Source: JAJCYL01 sp965206015
Lineage (GTDB): Bacteria > Bacteroidota > Bacteroidia > Cytophagales > Cyclobacteriaceae
DNA: 64,000 bases
NCBI GenBank assembly: GCA_965206015.1
Contig: CBDBIW010000016.1
Coordinates: 992,001 to 1,056,000, forward strand
Direction of reading: 5' to 3'
The notes beneath the pieces are model-generated. The model was not told the origin of the DNA. It made no database searches and saw only the letters and a list, made by a program, of their open reading frames with translations. Shown here piece after piece: positions 44,901 through 54,078 of the stretch (position 1 is the first letter of the stretch; every line of letters begins with the position of its first letter). A program made the translations under genes and the position numbers.

Positions 44901-47243
44901 GGAGACTATACGGTACAGGTAAGAATCACCAACGTTTGTGGTTTGGATACACTTTTGTCTCAAGCCATTACCATCAATGTAGATATAACGAGACCAACCG
45001 TTCCTGGCGTAAGTGCTTTGTGTGATGACACATTAATTTTGGACGCTTATGAGGGTAGCCCACAACTGGCTCTTCCAACATTTATCTATAACTGGTCAAC
45101 GGGAGATACTACTCAAACTGTTTCAATTACTACGCCTTCAACTCTGACGGTTTCAGTTATGGACAGGGCGACAGGATGCGTTTCAGATACCGTCACAGTT
45201 CTGGTAGGTGATGGTCGGCCACAGGTCGATCTGGATCCACCGATGACCCTTTGTCAAAATGTGGCCTTTGGGCCCCTGGATGCAGGCAACCCAGGGGCGT
45301 CATATGCGTGGACCATTAGCGGGACGGCCTCCGGTAGTAGTGGAAGATTCCAGAATGTCAATACCAGTGTTGCAGGTATTTTTGATTATGAAGTAGCAGT
45401 TACTGACCCTATTACTGGCTGCATAGGAAGAAGTACGCTAAATATAACGGTTAATGAAGAACCAGATGTTGGCCTGGTGCCTACTGCTACCATGAATTGC
45501 GGTGTCTCTGATGGTCAGTTGGACTTGACCATTAGTTCTACAGGGAACTTTAGTTATGATGTTATTTCCGGAGGTGCTGGTAGTGCGAGTGTGATGACTG
45601 GAAGTCTAGCCGGTCCAGGAAATATTAATCTCCCTGGATTAGCCGCTGGTAATTATTCGGTGTCGGTCACTAATCAAGTAACCAATTGCAGCAATGCCGT
45701 AAGTGCCAATATTAACGATGGTAATGCGGCATTTACAGTTACACCATCAGCGACACCTGGCTGTTCTACCACTGGTAATCCAGCCGATTTAGGCTCATTA
45801 CAATTTCTCCTTTCAGGTGCAAGTGTACCTACTCAATACGATTATGAATTAATTGATAATGTAGGAATAGCTGTTCAGTCAGTCACCATGGAAACCGCCA
45901 ATCCTCTGATTATTAACCAGCTTGACTCGGGCGTATATAATATAGCCATAGTACGAACATTGCCTGGCCCTAACTGTATTCAGACTGCCCAGATCAATCT
46001 CAGTGAAAAACCAGGTGCAGAAATAATGGTCGATCCGATCTATAATTTCTGCGGAGGGCAGGGCACCATTCCAGCGACAGTAACCCCGGGGTCAAACCTC
46101 ACCTGGACATTACCTGATGGGAGTACCGCTGTTGTGAATAGCCTCACAACTACCCAGAACGGAACGCATACGGTGACGTCGTCAGAGACTGCAACACTTT
46201 GTCCAAGAACTGAAACAGTTGAAGTAATTATTAGCAATGATCCCATAGTTGCTATTGATGTTGCAGGTGATCTCTGTGATGGTATGTTAACCCTGACGGC
46301 TTCAACAGATGATCCTGTAGCGGCAGGTTCATTTATTTGGGGTTCTTCTGATAACAATAACGGAGCTGTTGGCCCGATAATTACTGTTGCACAATCGGGC
46401 ACTTTTACGGTGACAGCAAAGAACCAAAGTACGGGGTGCCTGGCCAATGCCTCTATCGATGTTCTTGTTGAGCCAGTCCTTGAATTATTTATAACATCTG
46501 AACCTGATTGCGATAATAGCCCTAATGTTCTTCTAATGGCTGAATCTAACATTACTGCAGATGTTGTTTTTGAATGGACTGACCCTTCCGGGAATATATT
46601 GCCGGATACCATTGCCACTATTTCAGTTACCGAAAGTGGCACTTACAGGGCCCGGGTTATTCGTAAAGTAAGTGAATGTGATGCCTCAGCCTTATTCAAT
46701 ATTATAGTTGAACCCATCGATGATGCGGATCTCATTTTACCAGTTAGAGCCATGATTTGTCCATTAGATGCATCAACTGCCAACACTACATTAGACGCAG
46801 GAGTTTTTAATACTTATGAATGGAGGCTTCTTCCAGACGAAACAGTCATCAATAGATCTCAAACATTGACAGTTAATACAGCAGGCCGGTATGAAGTGAC
46901 ACTTTTTAACGGCTTCACCTGTACCAGGGATGTTATCGATGTTATTGAAGATTGTATACCTAGGATTTTTGCTCCCAATGCATTTACTCCCAACGGAGAT
47001 GGAAAAAATGATAAATTTTTCGTTTTCAGCAATCCTTTCGTAACAGATTTCAGCATCTGGATTCATAACCGCTGGGGCGAGTTAATATTCCAGGCAGACA
47101 ACATTGATTTCAGGTGGGATGGAGAATTTCGCAATGAAATGGGTTCTGTTGGTACCTATGCCTACATCGTTAGGTTTAGGAGTACTGTTGATCCTGAACT
47201 TGGAGAGCTTGAACATCATGGAGCGGTGACCCTAATTCGTTAA
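41940..47243 (+). CDS. Giant adhesin-like protein with gliding-motility C-terminal (type B) sorting domain
   Basis: 1767 residues from a GTG. Signal helix at about residues 12-32. Two copies of a beta-propeller-like unit begin NNWYFGNSQ (about 36) and NQWYFGDKA (about 585). PKD domains follow each (YFWDFGDGSTSFSH; FEWIFGDGQGTG), then several Ig-like repeats with WSTGETTP/WSTGDTTQ motifs. The C-terminus has FAPNAFTPNGDGKNDKFFV and HNRWGELIF, the CHU_C/type B signal recognised by type IX secretion. Likely a surface or gliding adhesin. It is divergent from the PorP/SprF gene. Ser/Thr- and Asp-rich, no frameshift over 5.3 kb. Confidence 0.93.
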   Translation: MVKFVYRKTGVDKAAWLVLCVLITFCSINTLKGQFINGNNWYFGNSQHAILFKKSNNEFALDSMQATPYGRGGGAVVSSEHDGNTIFYSDGVNVYDATHEIIPDGTGLSGDSSLNQAAVAAPRPGSANTDWLIFTNSGSAGVNEIQYTRVNSTFSGNAALPNQPVLGEAIMAEKNVATGLSNPAPGMLMVRSSTDPSNFWLVSEDRVTREFKVTLIDAGLTLPTQSFPNPAPLITAESFSAVQISPDTIRIAVSPREANADIQLWTLDISTGNPESGMMTFERTLTNTGNGDDVSPAIYDTEWSSDGSKLYISRQGSTGNSGNLFQVDFNDPLENVNSILPAPAFRSFGLKLGPNDTLYHLYQPTAASPIELGAITQPGQTFDSTAYDLQPSPGTLFNGFQFPSQAIPNMSTLGPVVFTFADACFGSDTKFTPMVMDVPPAFYFWDFGDGSTSFSHSPVHTYGAAGVYQVSLTVFLNGVTEPPFTQTVNIIDPQLMVDIFPDSTICPGQVVVLDPMPDPATSAVGYTWSTGETTPTIDVDSTGTYWVSVQSAALDPNTGFPSGCAAFDEVMILVYGDTVQASNQWYFGDKAGIDFNENPPLALTDGESQSPEAAATISDIDGELLFYTNGKTVYNKEHTRMVNGDNIGGDSTSAQGALIVQLPDNETIFYIFMTDPAWGDQTFDLNYAMVDMKLDTARGGVILKNRPLYYKSTERLTASSGGSLVWLLSHEFGNNTFRAYPIDTTGIGAPRFSSVGTRLSSATEGHSRNSMKLSADVSKVAMTIAGAENFVEVFNFVDSTGEVMNPLKINIGEPAPAEIYGVEWSPDNQKLYVTTRGGGNSRLLQFDVDTTDVATIEASKFEVANDAREFGQIQTGPNGVIYMAVNGAAALGTINNPNADDTQVGFTLAGFDLGGRTSTLGLPNFVQNQSQPPSGPSLTVGPGCLGQVISMSATGTSNIDRFEWIFGDGQGTGPMAPMDTSHVYNVSGDYTVQVRITNVCGLDTLLSQAITINVDITRPTVPGVSALCDDTLILDAYEGSPQLALPTFIYNWSTGDTTQTVSITTPSTLTVSVMDRATGCVSDTVTVLVGDGRPQVDLDPPMTLCQNVAFGPLDAGNPGASYAWTISGTASGSSGRFQNVNTSVAGIFDYEVAVTDPITGCIGRSTLNITVNEEPDVGLVPTATMNCGVSDGQLDLTISSTGNFSYDVISGGAGSASVMTGSLAGPGNINLPGLAAGNYSVSVTNQVTNCSNAVSANINDGNAAFTVTPSATPGCSTTGNPADLGSLQFLLSGASVPTQYDYELIDNVGIAVQSVTMETANPLIINQLDSGVYNIAIVRTLPGPNCIQTAQINLSEKPGAEIMVDPIYNFCGGQGTIPATVTPGSNLTWTLPDGSTAVVNSLTTTQNGTHTVTSSETATLCPRTETVEVIISNDPIVAIDVAGDLCDGMLTLTASTDDPVAAGSFIWGSSDNNNGAVGPIITVAQSGTFTVTAKNQSTGCLANASIDVLVEPVLELFITSEPDCDNSPNVLLMAESNITADVVFEWTDPSGNILPDTIATISVTESGTYRARVIRKVSECDASALFNIIVEPIDDADLILPVRAMICPLDASTANTTLDAGVFNTYEWRLLPDETVINRSQTLTVNTAGRYEVTLFNGFTCTRDVIDVIEDCIPRIFAPNAFTPNGDGKNDKFFVFSNPFVTDFSIWIHNRWGELIFQADNIDFRWDGEFRNEMGSVGTYAYIVRFRSTVDPELGELEHHGAVTLIR

Positions 47244-47318
47244 TTTTACCAAAGACGGTACGCATCTTGATGGTTACATGCAGGTATCTTTAATTGTATT
47301 TAACCTGACTGAAGAATT

Positions 47319-47681
47319 ATGAAAAAATTTAAGCTAATATTTCTTACTGGAGCTATTTTAGCGTTGCCCGGGGCAACGACTGTAAAAGCACAGGTACTGC
47401 CAACTAAGCTTCGGGTTACGGTCTTGGACGATCTTGGTAATCTGCAAGAAGGTGCGGTTGTAGCTGTATTTTCTAATGAGACAGACTATAGATTCGAAAC
47501 TAACCCCGTAGCTGGTCCTGAGGAAACTGATAAAAAAGGAACCGTAACATTCAAGAAAATTCCTGCACAATCATATTATATACTGGTGATTAAGGGGGAC
47601 AAGAAAAATGACGGTAGGGGAGTGAAGACCAGCAAGTTGGATACTGGTAAAATGAACAAAATTAACATTGTGATTCAATAA
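47319..47681 (+). CDS. Small secreted protein with carboxypeptidase-regulatory-like fold
   Basis: 120 residues with a signal peptide (MKKFKLIFLTGAILALPG, cut after VKAQ). The rest is a single beta-sandwich domain: KLRVTVLDDLGNLQEGAVV, TDKKGTVTFKKIPAQSYYIL, the CarboxypepD_reg/transthyretin-like pattern. The stop overlaps the following start (TAATG). Exported; function unknown. Confidence 0.75.
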   Translation: MKKFKLIFLTGAILALPGATTVKAQVLPTKLRVTVLDDLGNLQEGAVVAVFSNETDYRFETNPVAGPEETDKKGTVTFKKIPAQSYYILVIKGDKKNDGRGVKTSKLDTGKMNKINIVIQ

Positions 47682-48709
47682 TGTCGAAAGGCAATTTTCT
47701 CATTTATGATGCCAATGGATATACTGGTAGGTTGATAGCACACTTAGCTGTAGAAAAAGGCTTGAAACCTGTCATAGCAAGTAAAAGCGCAGATGAAGTT
47801 GAGCAGCTGGCGAATGATCTTGGATTGGAAAGTATCGTTTTTGGGTTGGAGAATGAAGAGCAAGTTGCTAACCATATTGAATCATTTATTGTGGCTTTGC
47901 ATTGTGCGGGCCCATTTTCGATTACCTTAAAACCCATGATCAGTGCATGTCTAAGGGCTGGGACACATTATTTAGACATTACCGGTGAAATAGAAGTTTT
48001 TGAATATGCCGCTAGCAAGAATGATGAAGCTAAATCCGCTGGTGTTGTCTTAATGACTGGGGTTGGGTTTGATGTTGTCCCAAGTGATTGTTTAGCCGCC
48101 TGTTTAGCGTCTAAAGTGCCAGAAGTGGATCATTTGGAGCTGGCCTTTAAGTGGGGTGGAGGCATTTCTAAGGGGACTGCACTCACAATGACGGAGAACT
48201 TCCGTAAGGGTGGCATGATCCGGGAGAACGGTGAGTTGAAAAAGATTTCGGCAGCTTTCGAAAACAGAAACATATTTTTCGGACTGAAGGAATATGTGAC
48301 GACTACCATTCCTTGGGGAGATGTATCAACCGCATATTACAGTACAGGCATTCCGAATACCAAAGTATTTACAGCCACTAAACCGCGTTTAATTAAATTC
48401 ATGAAGTTGTCGAATTCATTTGGTTGGCTAATGGAAATAGGATTCGTTAAGCATTATTTACGAAAGAAAATTAAACGAAGTGTCTTAGGACCCTCCAAAG
48501 AAATTAGAGAATCAGGCAAGAGTCACCTGTGGGGCAGAGTATACAAAGACAATACTTCTGCCGAAGCAACACTGGTCACTTGCGAGGGATATCAACTAAC
48601 AGCAATGACTGCTTTAGGGTCGGTTGAAAAGGTAATGAGCCAGTCTATTTTTGGTGGATTTAAAACCCCCTCCATGGCATTCGGTAGTGATTTTATTTTG
48701 GGGTTTTGA
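47681..48709 (+). CDS. Saccharopine dehydrogenase-like (trans-acting enoyl reductase type) oxidoreductase
   Basis: 342 residues. The NAD(P)-binding start FLIYDANGYTGRLIA is a variant of the family's YGATGYTG. Then CAGPFSITLKPMISACLRAG, HYLDITGE and GVGFDVVPSDC follow the normal order. These enzymes reduce polyketide- or lipid-type substrates or act on amino-acid derivatives; the substrate here is unknown. One-base overlap with the gene before and 4-bp overlap with the gene after. Confidence 0.87.
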   Translation: MSKGNFLIYDANGYTGRLIAHLAVEKGLKPVIASKSADEVEQLANDLGLESIVFGLENEEQVANHIESFIVALHCAGPFSITLKPMISACLRAGTHYLDITGEIEVFEYAASKNDEAKSAGVVLMTGVGFDVVPSDCLAACLASKVPEVDHLELAFKWGGGISKGTALTMTENFRKGGMIRENGELKKISAAFENRNIFFGLKEYVTTTIPWGDVSTAYYSTGIPNTKVFTATKPRLIKFMKLSNSFGWLMEIGFVKHYLRKKIKRSVLGPSKEIRESGKSHLWGRVYKDNTSAEATLVTCEGYQLTAMTALGSVEKVMSQSIFGGFKTPSMAFGSDFILGF

Positions 48710-51579
48710 GCAGGCTATACGTGAGGATAAATCAATCGAAAGTTTTACCGGCAGTAGTTTTAGGTCTACTATTTATAGTTTCATATTTTCTGACTGAGTG
48801 GTTCAATGAAACTGTTCCGGTGAAGTCAGGTTTTCCAGATTCCAAAAAAAATATCCCTTCAATAAAGTCTGAAATTGGTAGCGGGGATGACGCCTTTGCC
48901 CGTTTCAATTATCTAACTAACCTACAAATTGATCCTGAATCTGGAGTAATCCCTTATGGAATTTATCAAAGAGAGTTGGAGTATACCAGCAAGATTCCTT
49001 CAGTTAGGGAAACAGGTAATTCAAACTTCAGGTCCAAACAAAATCAATGGAATCTAATTGGTCCAAACAATGTGGGAGGTCGTACGAGAGCCTTTGCCAT
49101 TGATGTGACTAATAATGACATCCTGGTCGCAGGCAGTGTCTCAGGCAGTATGTGGCGTTCTGAAGATGTAGGAAAGACCTGGCAGGTAACCTCCAGTACA
49201 TCTAACCTGGTAGGTTCAACTGTAGTTCGGCAGGATATCCGTACTGGTAAGGAAAATATTTGGTACTACGGAACAGGAGAAATCAGAGGTAATTCTCAGC
49301 GAGCTCCTGGAGCTGCTTACAGAGGAGATGGAATCTTTAAATCCACAGATGGTGCCAGATCCTGGTTTCCCCTTAACTCAACTCAGGTACCTGTTCTCAG
49401 TTTCTTTAATAGCCAGTTCAATTATGTCTACAATATTATTGTCAATCATACAAAACTTGATATCGATGAAGTGTATGCCGCTACTTACGGGGGTATTCTA
49501 CGCTCACAAGATGGAGGTGAGAGTTGGTCGGCAGTATTAGGAGATGAACTTTTAGACCTTGATCCGGAAGAAGACTTAAATGAGGCTAACAGCCCCTTTT
49601 TTACCGAAATTAAACTGAGTGAGGAAGGAATTTTCTATGGTTATTTGAGTGAACTAACTTCAAGTGGCTACAACCCAATAAAAAGAGGGGTATTCAGGTC
49701 AATTGACGGAATGGAATGGTTAGATATTACACCTGAGAATTTACCTGATAGTGCTAATCGGGCAGTAATGGCCATAGCACCTGCCAATGAGAATATCGTT
49801 TACATATTTGTCCATCACGGAGAAAGAGAGACTGACGACAAGGCGCAACAATCACTTTGGAAATATAGCCATCAGGAGCCAATAGGAACTTGGGAAAATC
49901 TTTCTGCCAATATTCCGAACTATGGTGGAGAAGTTGGAGATATGGATACACAAAATTCGTACAATATGGTTATTGAGGTTCACCCCAACGATGAAGACAT
50001 TGTGTATTTGGGCGGAACCAATCTCTACCGCTCATGGGATGGCTTTAGTTCTCAGGAAAAACATGAATGGATTGGGGGTTATGATACAACTAATGATGCG
50101 TCGCAACGGGCACAACATCATGCCGACCAGCACGGATTGTATTTTCATAGACAATTACCTTTCAGGCTCTATTCAGTACATGATGCCGGCATCTCATTTA
50201 CTGAAGCCAGTACCATTCCCTATCCTAACTGGACAAGTCTGAGTAACGGATATCATACTTCTCAATTTTTCGCAATTGATATTCAAATGGATGCGTCAAG
50301 TGACTTGGTAATTGGCGGCGCACAAGACAACGGATCCTGGTTTGTAGTGAGCAATTCTCTCAGCAACTGGCTTAGTGTCTTAGGTGGCGACGGAGCTTTT
50401 ACCGCTGTAAGTGAGCAAGCTCGATTTCTTTATGCTTCTGCACAACGTGGTGTGTTATTCCGTATTATTCCGAATTTTGCTGAGTCAGAATTAGTTTCAT
50501 TTTCGCGAATTGATCCCATTGGGGCAGGAGAAAAAGAAGAGCAGCCCTACCTTTTTATCAATCCCTTCATTCTTGACCCTAATGAAACGGACCGAATGTT
50601 CATAGCAGGCGGTGATGCCATCTGGCGACATAACAACCTCTCGCAGATACCAGCAGGTACTCGTGACAAGCAACTGGACGGATGGGAAAAACTTGAAAAT
50701 ACAGCAGTTGCTGATTCTGGTCAAATTTCAGCACTTGTGGCGTCAGTGGACATACCAAATCGACTGTACTATGGAACTACTGTGGGTCGTCTATTTCGCA
50801 TGGACAGCACTCACCTGGCTGAAGGAGAATTGTCGGAAATAACTGGATTTGACTTCCCGGAGGCGAATGTTATTTGCATAGCGGTCAATCCGGAAGATGC
50901 CGATGAAATCCTGGTCATTTTCTCTAATTATAATGTCCAGAGCGTATTTCTATCAATCAATGGAGGAGTCAGCTTTGAGCCAATTGGTGGTAATCTGGAA
51001 CAGTACGAAAATGGCGTCGGTGACGGGCCGAGTGTGCGGTGGGGAATCATTGTACCAATGACAAACGGCGTGAATAAATACTATCTAGGCACCAGCTCCG
51101 GACTTTTCTCTACAAATGGATCTAATGGAATGGAAACTGAATGGCTAAGAGAGGGATTAAATACAATTGGCCGTTCAATCGTCACAATGATTAAATACAG
51201 ACCTCTTGATGGAAGAATAGTTGCTGCCACACATGGAAATGGAGTCTTTTCATCAGAAGTGTCAGGATTCAAACCATTAACTCCACCTATCAGTGAAGGA
51301 GCTCCATTCCAAATAACTTCTTCGTATCCTAACCCTTTTAATGAAAATATAACAGTAGAGTACTCATTGCCTAAAGAGGAAATCTTATTAGCCAGAATTT
51401 ATGATCCCAAAGGTAATTGGGTAAAGACAGTTCTTTGGGGAACTCAGCTTGCCGGTACTCATTCAATAAGTTGGAATGGTAGAAATGATTTAGGTCAATT
51501 GGTTCCTGAAGGAATTTATATACTCAGTTTGTTGTACAATGGGAAAGTTACTTCCAGTAAGATGATATTGAGCAGATAG
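48706..51579 (+). CDS. BNR/Asp-box repeat surface protein with C-terminal type IX secretion signal
   Basis: 957 residues from TTG 48706, overlapping the previous stop; a GTG at 48721 is an alternative. Helix at about residues 12-30 (signal/anchor). Asp-box repeats of sialidase/sortilin type recur: WRSEDVGKTWQV, FKSTDGARSWFP, LRSQDGGESWSA, RSWDG. The last 90 residues, SSYPNPFNENITVEYSLP to GTHSISWNGRNDLGQLVPEG, are the FlgD-Ig/type A sorting domain. A secreted or surface beta-propeller protein, substrate of the type IX system. The ligand or enzyme activity is unknown. Confidence 0.88.
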   Translation: MSRLYVRINQSKVLPAVVLGLLFIVSYFLTEWFNETVPVKSGFPDSKKNIPSIKSEIGSGDDAFARFNYLTNLQIDPESGVIPYGIYQRELEYTSKIPSVRETGNSNFRSKQNQWNLIGPNNVGGRTRAFAIDVTNNDILVAGSVSGSMWRSEDVGKTWQVTSSTSNLVGSTVVRQDIRTGKENIWYYGTGEIRGNSQRAPGAAYRGDGIFKSTDGARSWFPLNSTQVPVLSFFNSQFNYVYNIIVNHTKLDIDEVYAATYGGILRSQDGGESWSAVLGDELLDLDPEEDLNEANSPFFTEIKLSEEGIFYGYLSELTSSGYNPIKRGVFRSIDGMEWLDITPENLPDSANRAVMAIAPANENIVYIFVHHGERETDDKAQQSLWKYSHQEPIGTWENLSANIPNYGGEVGDMDTQNSYNMVIEVHPNDEDIVYLGGTNLYRSWDGFSSQEKHEWIGGYDTTNDASQRAQHHADQHGLYFHRQLPFRLYSVHDAGISFTEASTIPYPNWTSLSNGYHTSQFFAIDIQMDASSDLVIGGAQDNGSWFVVSNSLSNWLSVLGGDGAFTAVSEQARFLYASAQRGVLFRIIPNFAESELVSFSRIDPIGAGEKEEQPYLFINPFILDPNETDRMFIAGGDAIWRHNNLSQIPAGTRDKQLDGWEKLENTAVADSGQISALVASVDIPNRLYYGTTVGRLFRMDSTHLAEGELSEITGFDFPEANVICIAVNPEDADEILVIFSNYNVQSVFLSINGGVSFEPIGGNLEQYENGVGDGPSVRWGIIVPMTNGVNKYYLGTSSGLFSTNGSNGMETEWLREGLNTIGRSIVTMIKYRPLDGRIVAATHGNGVFSSEVSGFKPLTPPISEGAPFQITSSYPNPFNENITVEYSLPKEEILLARIYDPKGNWVKTVLWGTQLAGTHSISWNGRNDLGQLVPEGIYILSLLYNGKVTSSKMILSR

Positions 51580-51589
51580 CCATTGGGAG

Positions 51590-51874
51590 TCAGGATTTCT
51601 TTCCGGTAATCCTTCGAAATGATTTCTTCTCAAACTCCCAAAAGAAATTAAATTGGCCAAACAGGAACCCATATACGAGAAGTATTGCGTTGTAAAATGG
51701 GAGTATAAGAACGTAATAGCCAATAGTAAACCAAATATTCTGACCCTCATCCGTAGTGAATAAGGCAATTACCGGCTCTTTCAAAAAAAAAAGAACAGTG
51801 AAGCCTGTTAAAGCAACGAACATTGTCAGGTGTACAAGTGCTGCGACCAATTGGTTGGGATGATGTTCGGACAA
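51590..51874 (-). CDS. DUF6787-like small membrane protein
   Basis: 94 residues with two hydrophobic helices (about 10-30 and 45-70) and the C-terminal motif FGQFNFFWEFEKKSFRR. I associate this pattern with the Bacteroidota-specific DUF6787 family. Convergent with the BNR-repeat gene. Function unknown. Confidence 0.7.
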   Translation of the reverse strand: MSEHHPNQLVAALVHLTMFVALTGFTVLFFLKEPVIALFTTDEGQNIWFTIGYYVLILPFYNAILLVYGFLFGQFNFFWEFEKKSFRRITGKKS

Positions 51875-51977
51875 CTGAATAAGTGTCTTAGCTTACCTGA
51901 GATTGCCCAAAGGATGAGTATAGGCGGACAATTTTTAAAAGACACTCGCCTGGAAAAAAGCCCGCCCCAGGCCGACA

Positions 51978-52184
51978 ATGGGTGAGGGGAACAAAAAACG
52001 TGGCTACAAAGTAATCAGGGAAACAGAAGGCGAATCTATCAGATTGCCAGATGACAAAGAATATCATATCCTGAAAGATGAACTTATCGGTTTGACCAGT
52101 AAAACGGCCAGGGAAGCAAACACAGACCAGATCGTTTTGAGAAGGGTGGTCGTTTACCAGTCTGAAGACAATAAAACCATCTGA
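51978..52184 (+). pseudogene. IS4-type transposase fragment
   Basis: 68 codons with KRGYKVIRETEGESIRLPDD and QIVLRRVVVYQSEDNKTI, typical of the central DDE region of IS4-like transposases just before the FLTN motif. The flanking regions do not continue the protein. A short decayed remnant. Confidence 0.5.
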
Positions 52185-52199
52185 TTGCCAGCAACAACC

Positions 52200-52654
52200 T
52201 TTCCAGTTTTAAAGGAATTTCCTCCACCATTAAATACCTCAGGTCTTTTCCAATAGCCTCTTGTGCATCCCAGTCAAGTTTACTTAGTGCCAACCATTTG
52301 CTTGCAATGCCAATGGTCAGGGGTTCCAGTTACCACGGCATCTATACTCTTATCACTGAGTAATTATCCATAGTTCCCGTAAGTTTTAGGTTTGTTTTTC
52401 CTCAATTTGGCGTAATCTGATAATCGTCCATCAATCACATTTTGGTCAATATCACAAATTCCTATCAGGTAGCCGTCATCCATTTTCAACATGGAATTTG
52501 TATCTGACCAGCCCATTGCTTTTCAACCAATAACTCCAGTTTGTAACTTGCCTAAAGGTGAAATTCTCGAGCCGCTAGCTTTCAGTGGTGATGGCGCAAA
52601 GGCCCCTGTAACCAGGATACTGGATGCCTTTTTTACAAAATTCCTTCTTTTCAT
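52200..52654 (-). pseudogene. Gfo/Idh/MocA-family oxidoreductase, N-terminal part with stops
   Basis: From ATG 52654: a twin-arginine-type signal (MKRRNFVKKASSILVTGAFA). Then GKLQTGVIG, a TGA stop in the NAD-binding glycine motif, AMGWSDTNSML, ICDIDQNVIDGRLSDYAKLR, a second stop, and DAVVTGTPDHWHCKQMV, the family's TPDHWH motif. Similarity fades near 52300. Two in-frame stops and a missing C-terminal domain make this clearly dead. Confidence 0.8.
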
Positions 52655-52859
52655 TTTTAGCCAATTAAGGTTTTCAAATTTATTCTTAATATCATTTTTT
52701 TGAGGCCGAAATAGATAACTTCACCCAATGAATTAAATGTTTCTGATCATTCAGGACCATTTCAGGTACTGAAAAATAAGGGGAATTACATACCTACTGC
52801 CCCAAAAAGTAAAAATATGGCTTGATAATATGGGGCATATAGTGTAAAATATACCTATT

Positions 52860-53602
52860 ATGAAAACAGCAAAAACATTATCAATTTACAGCTTTATGAA
52901 ACTTTTTCCAAACGAGGAAAAGCTGTTAAATTTTTTGAAAATCAAATATGGGATGAAACGCCTAGATGCCCTTATTGCGAATCAAAAGAGCTCGATGTTA
53001 TTCGAAAAACCGCATGGTTTTTATTACAGCGTATCCGTGAGGCTTGTAGTGCCGATAGCACTATTTTGTCTGGTATTGTAGAAATGGACAAAACCTACAT
53101 TGGTGGTAAAGAAAAGAACAAACATGCTTCAAAACGAACTAAAGGAACACAAGGTAGAAATACGAAAATCAAAACTGCTATAGTCGGTATGCGTTGCCGT
53201 GAGGGTAATGTTGTAGCACAAGCGGTTAAAAGCGTGAATAGCGATACTATTAATATGATAGTCGATAAACATATTAAGAAAGGTAGTGTACTTTGTACCA
53301 ATGAAGCAAAGATATACTCTGATATTGATGATTTTAGCCGCTTAGTTGTTAATCATTCAGTTGGCGAGTTTGTCAATGGTATGGCAAGTGCTAACAGCGT
53401 TGAAAGTGTATGGGTGTTGTTAAAACGCGGTTACTACGGCACTTTTCATCACTTTAGCAAAAAGCATATTGATAGATATATGAACGAATTTACATTTAGA
53501 CTAAATGGTGGAAACTGTAGGGTTGATACCATAGATAGAATGGTTAATCTAACAGTTAAAACCGTTGGCAAGAGAATAACTTATAAAGAATTGGTGGCAT
53601 GA
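52860..53602 (+). pseudogene. IS1595-family (ISXO2-like) transposase, deleted and frameshifted
   Basis: It starts MKTAKTLSIYSFMKLFPNEE, shifts frame, and reads FFENQIWDETPRCPYCESKE, then joins TAWFLLQRIREAC with part of the zinc ribbon missing. The C-terminal ISXO2 domain from SGIVEMDKTYIGGKEKN to YMNEFTFRLN is intact: MDKTYIGG (Asp), CTNEAKIY where relatives often have TD, and the N-E pair. Intact relatives are ~290-300 residues. Non-functional. Confidence 0.85.
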
Positions 53603-53698
53603 CAAAAGATGATATTCTGTTTGCTATACAAATATAAAACAGGTGCGATTTGAAAGAACTAACTGTTGAATTACTTCAAAATGAAGCCAATATTTTTT

Positions 53699-53897
53699 CT
53701 AAAAATGAATCCTCAACTCATTGTCTTCAAAAAGTGATGGTTTAGCGACTCCGGATAATGCTTCCCAGGCATTTCCACTAAATTTTTCCTTGAAGGACTT
53801 GATTGGTAAATTCTGGAGAGGAATCGTCATCTCCACCACAGGAAATTAGAATAATGGAGATGAATAAAAATGCAGGTATGACAAAGGGGTTTTTCAT
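53699..53897 (-). pseudogene. Small lipoprotein remnant, frameshifted
   Basis: From ATG 53897: signal peptide with lipobox ILISC followed by GGDDDSSPEFTNQ. A one-base shift near 53780 leads to KFSGNAWEALSGVAKPSLFE and a stop at 53699. About 65 residues in total. The GGDDD after the acylated Cys is typical of Bacteroidota surface lipoproteins. The original was probably longer. Confidence 0.55.
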
Positions 53898-54078
53898 GTT
53901 GGTTTTTAAGTCTTGAACAAGAATTTTACAAAAAAAGAATTTCCTTTTTGAGGTACGTTATGTAATTAGCTCGTGTGAGGTTTATTTTCTTTTATTACAA
54001 TCAGAGGATATTTGGTAGAGAAGACAACAAAATCATTCTAATTTTGGAACCAGCTTAAATTAATCAAATGACAAGAAG

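Noticed and set aside
46040..46642. 200-codon minus-strand ORF inside the giant adhesin gene
   Set aside because: It is antisense to a clear 1767-residue protein and has no domain or start context; a frame shadow.
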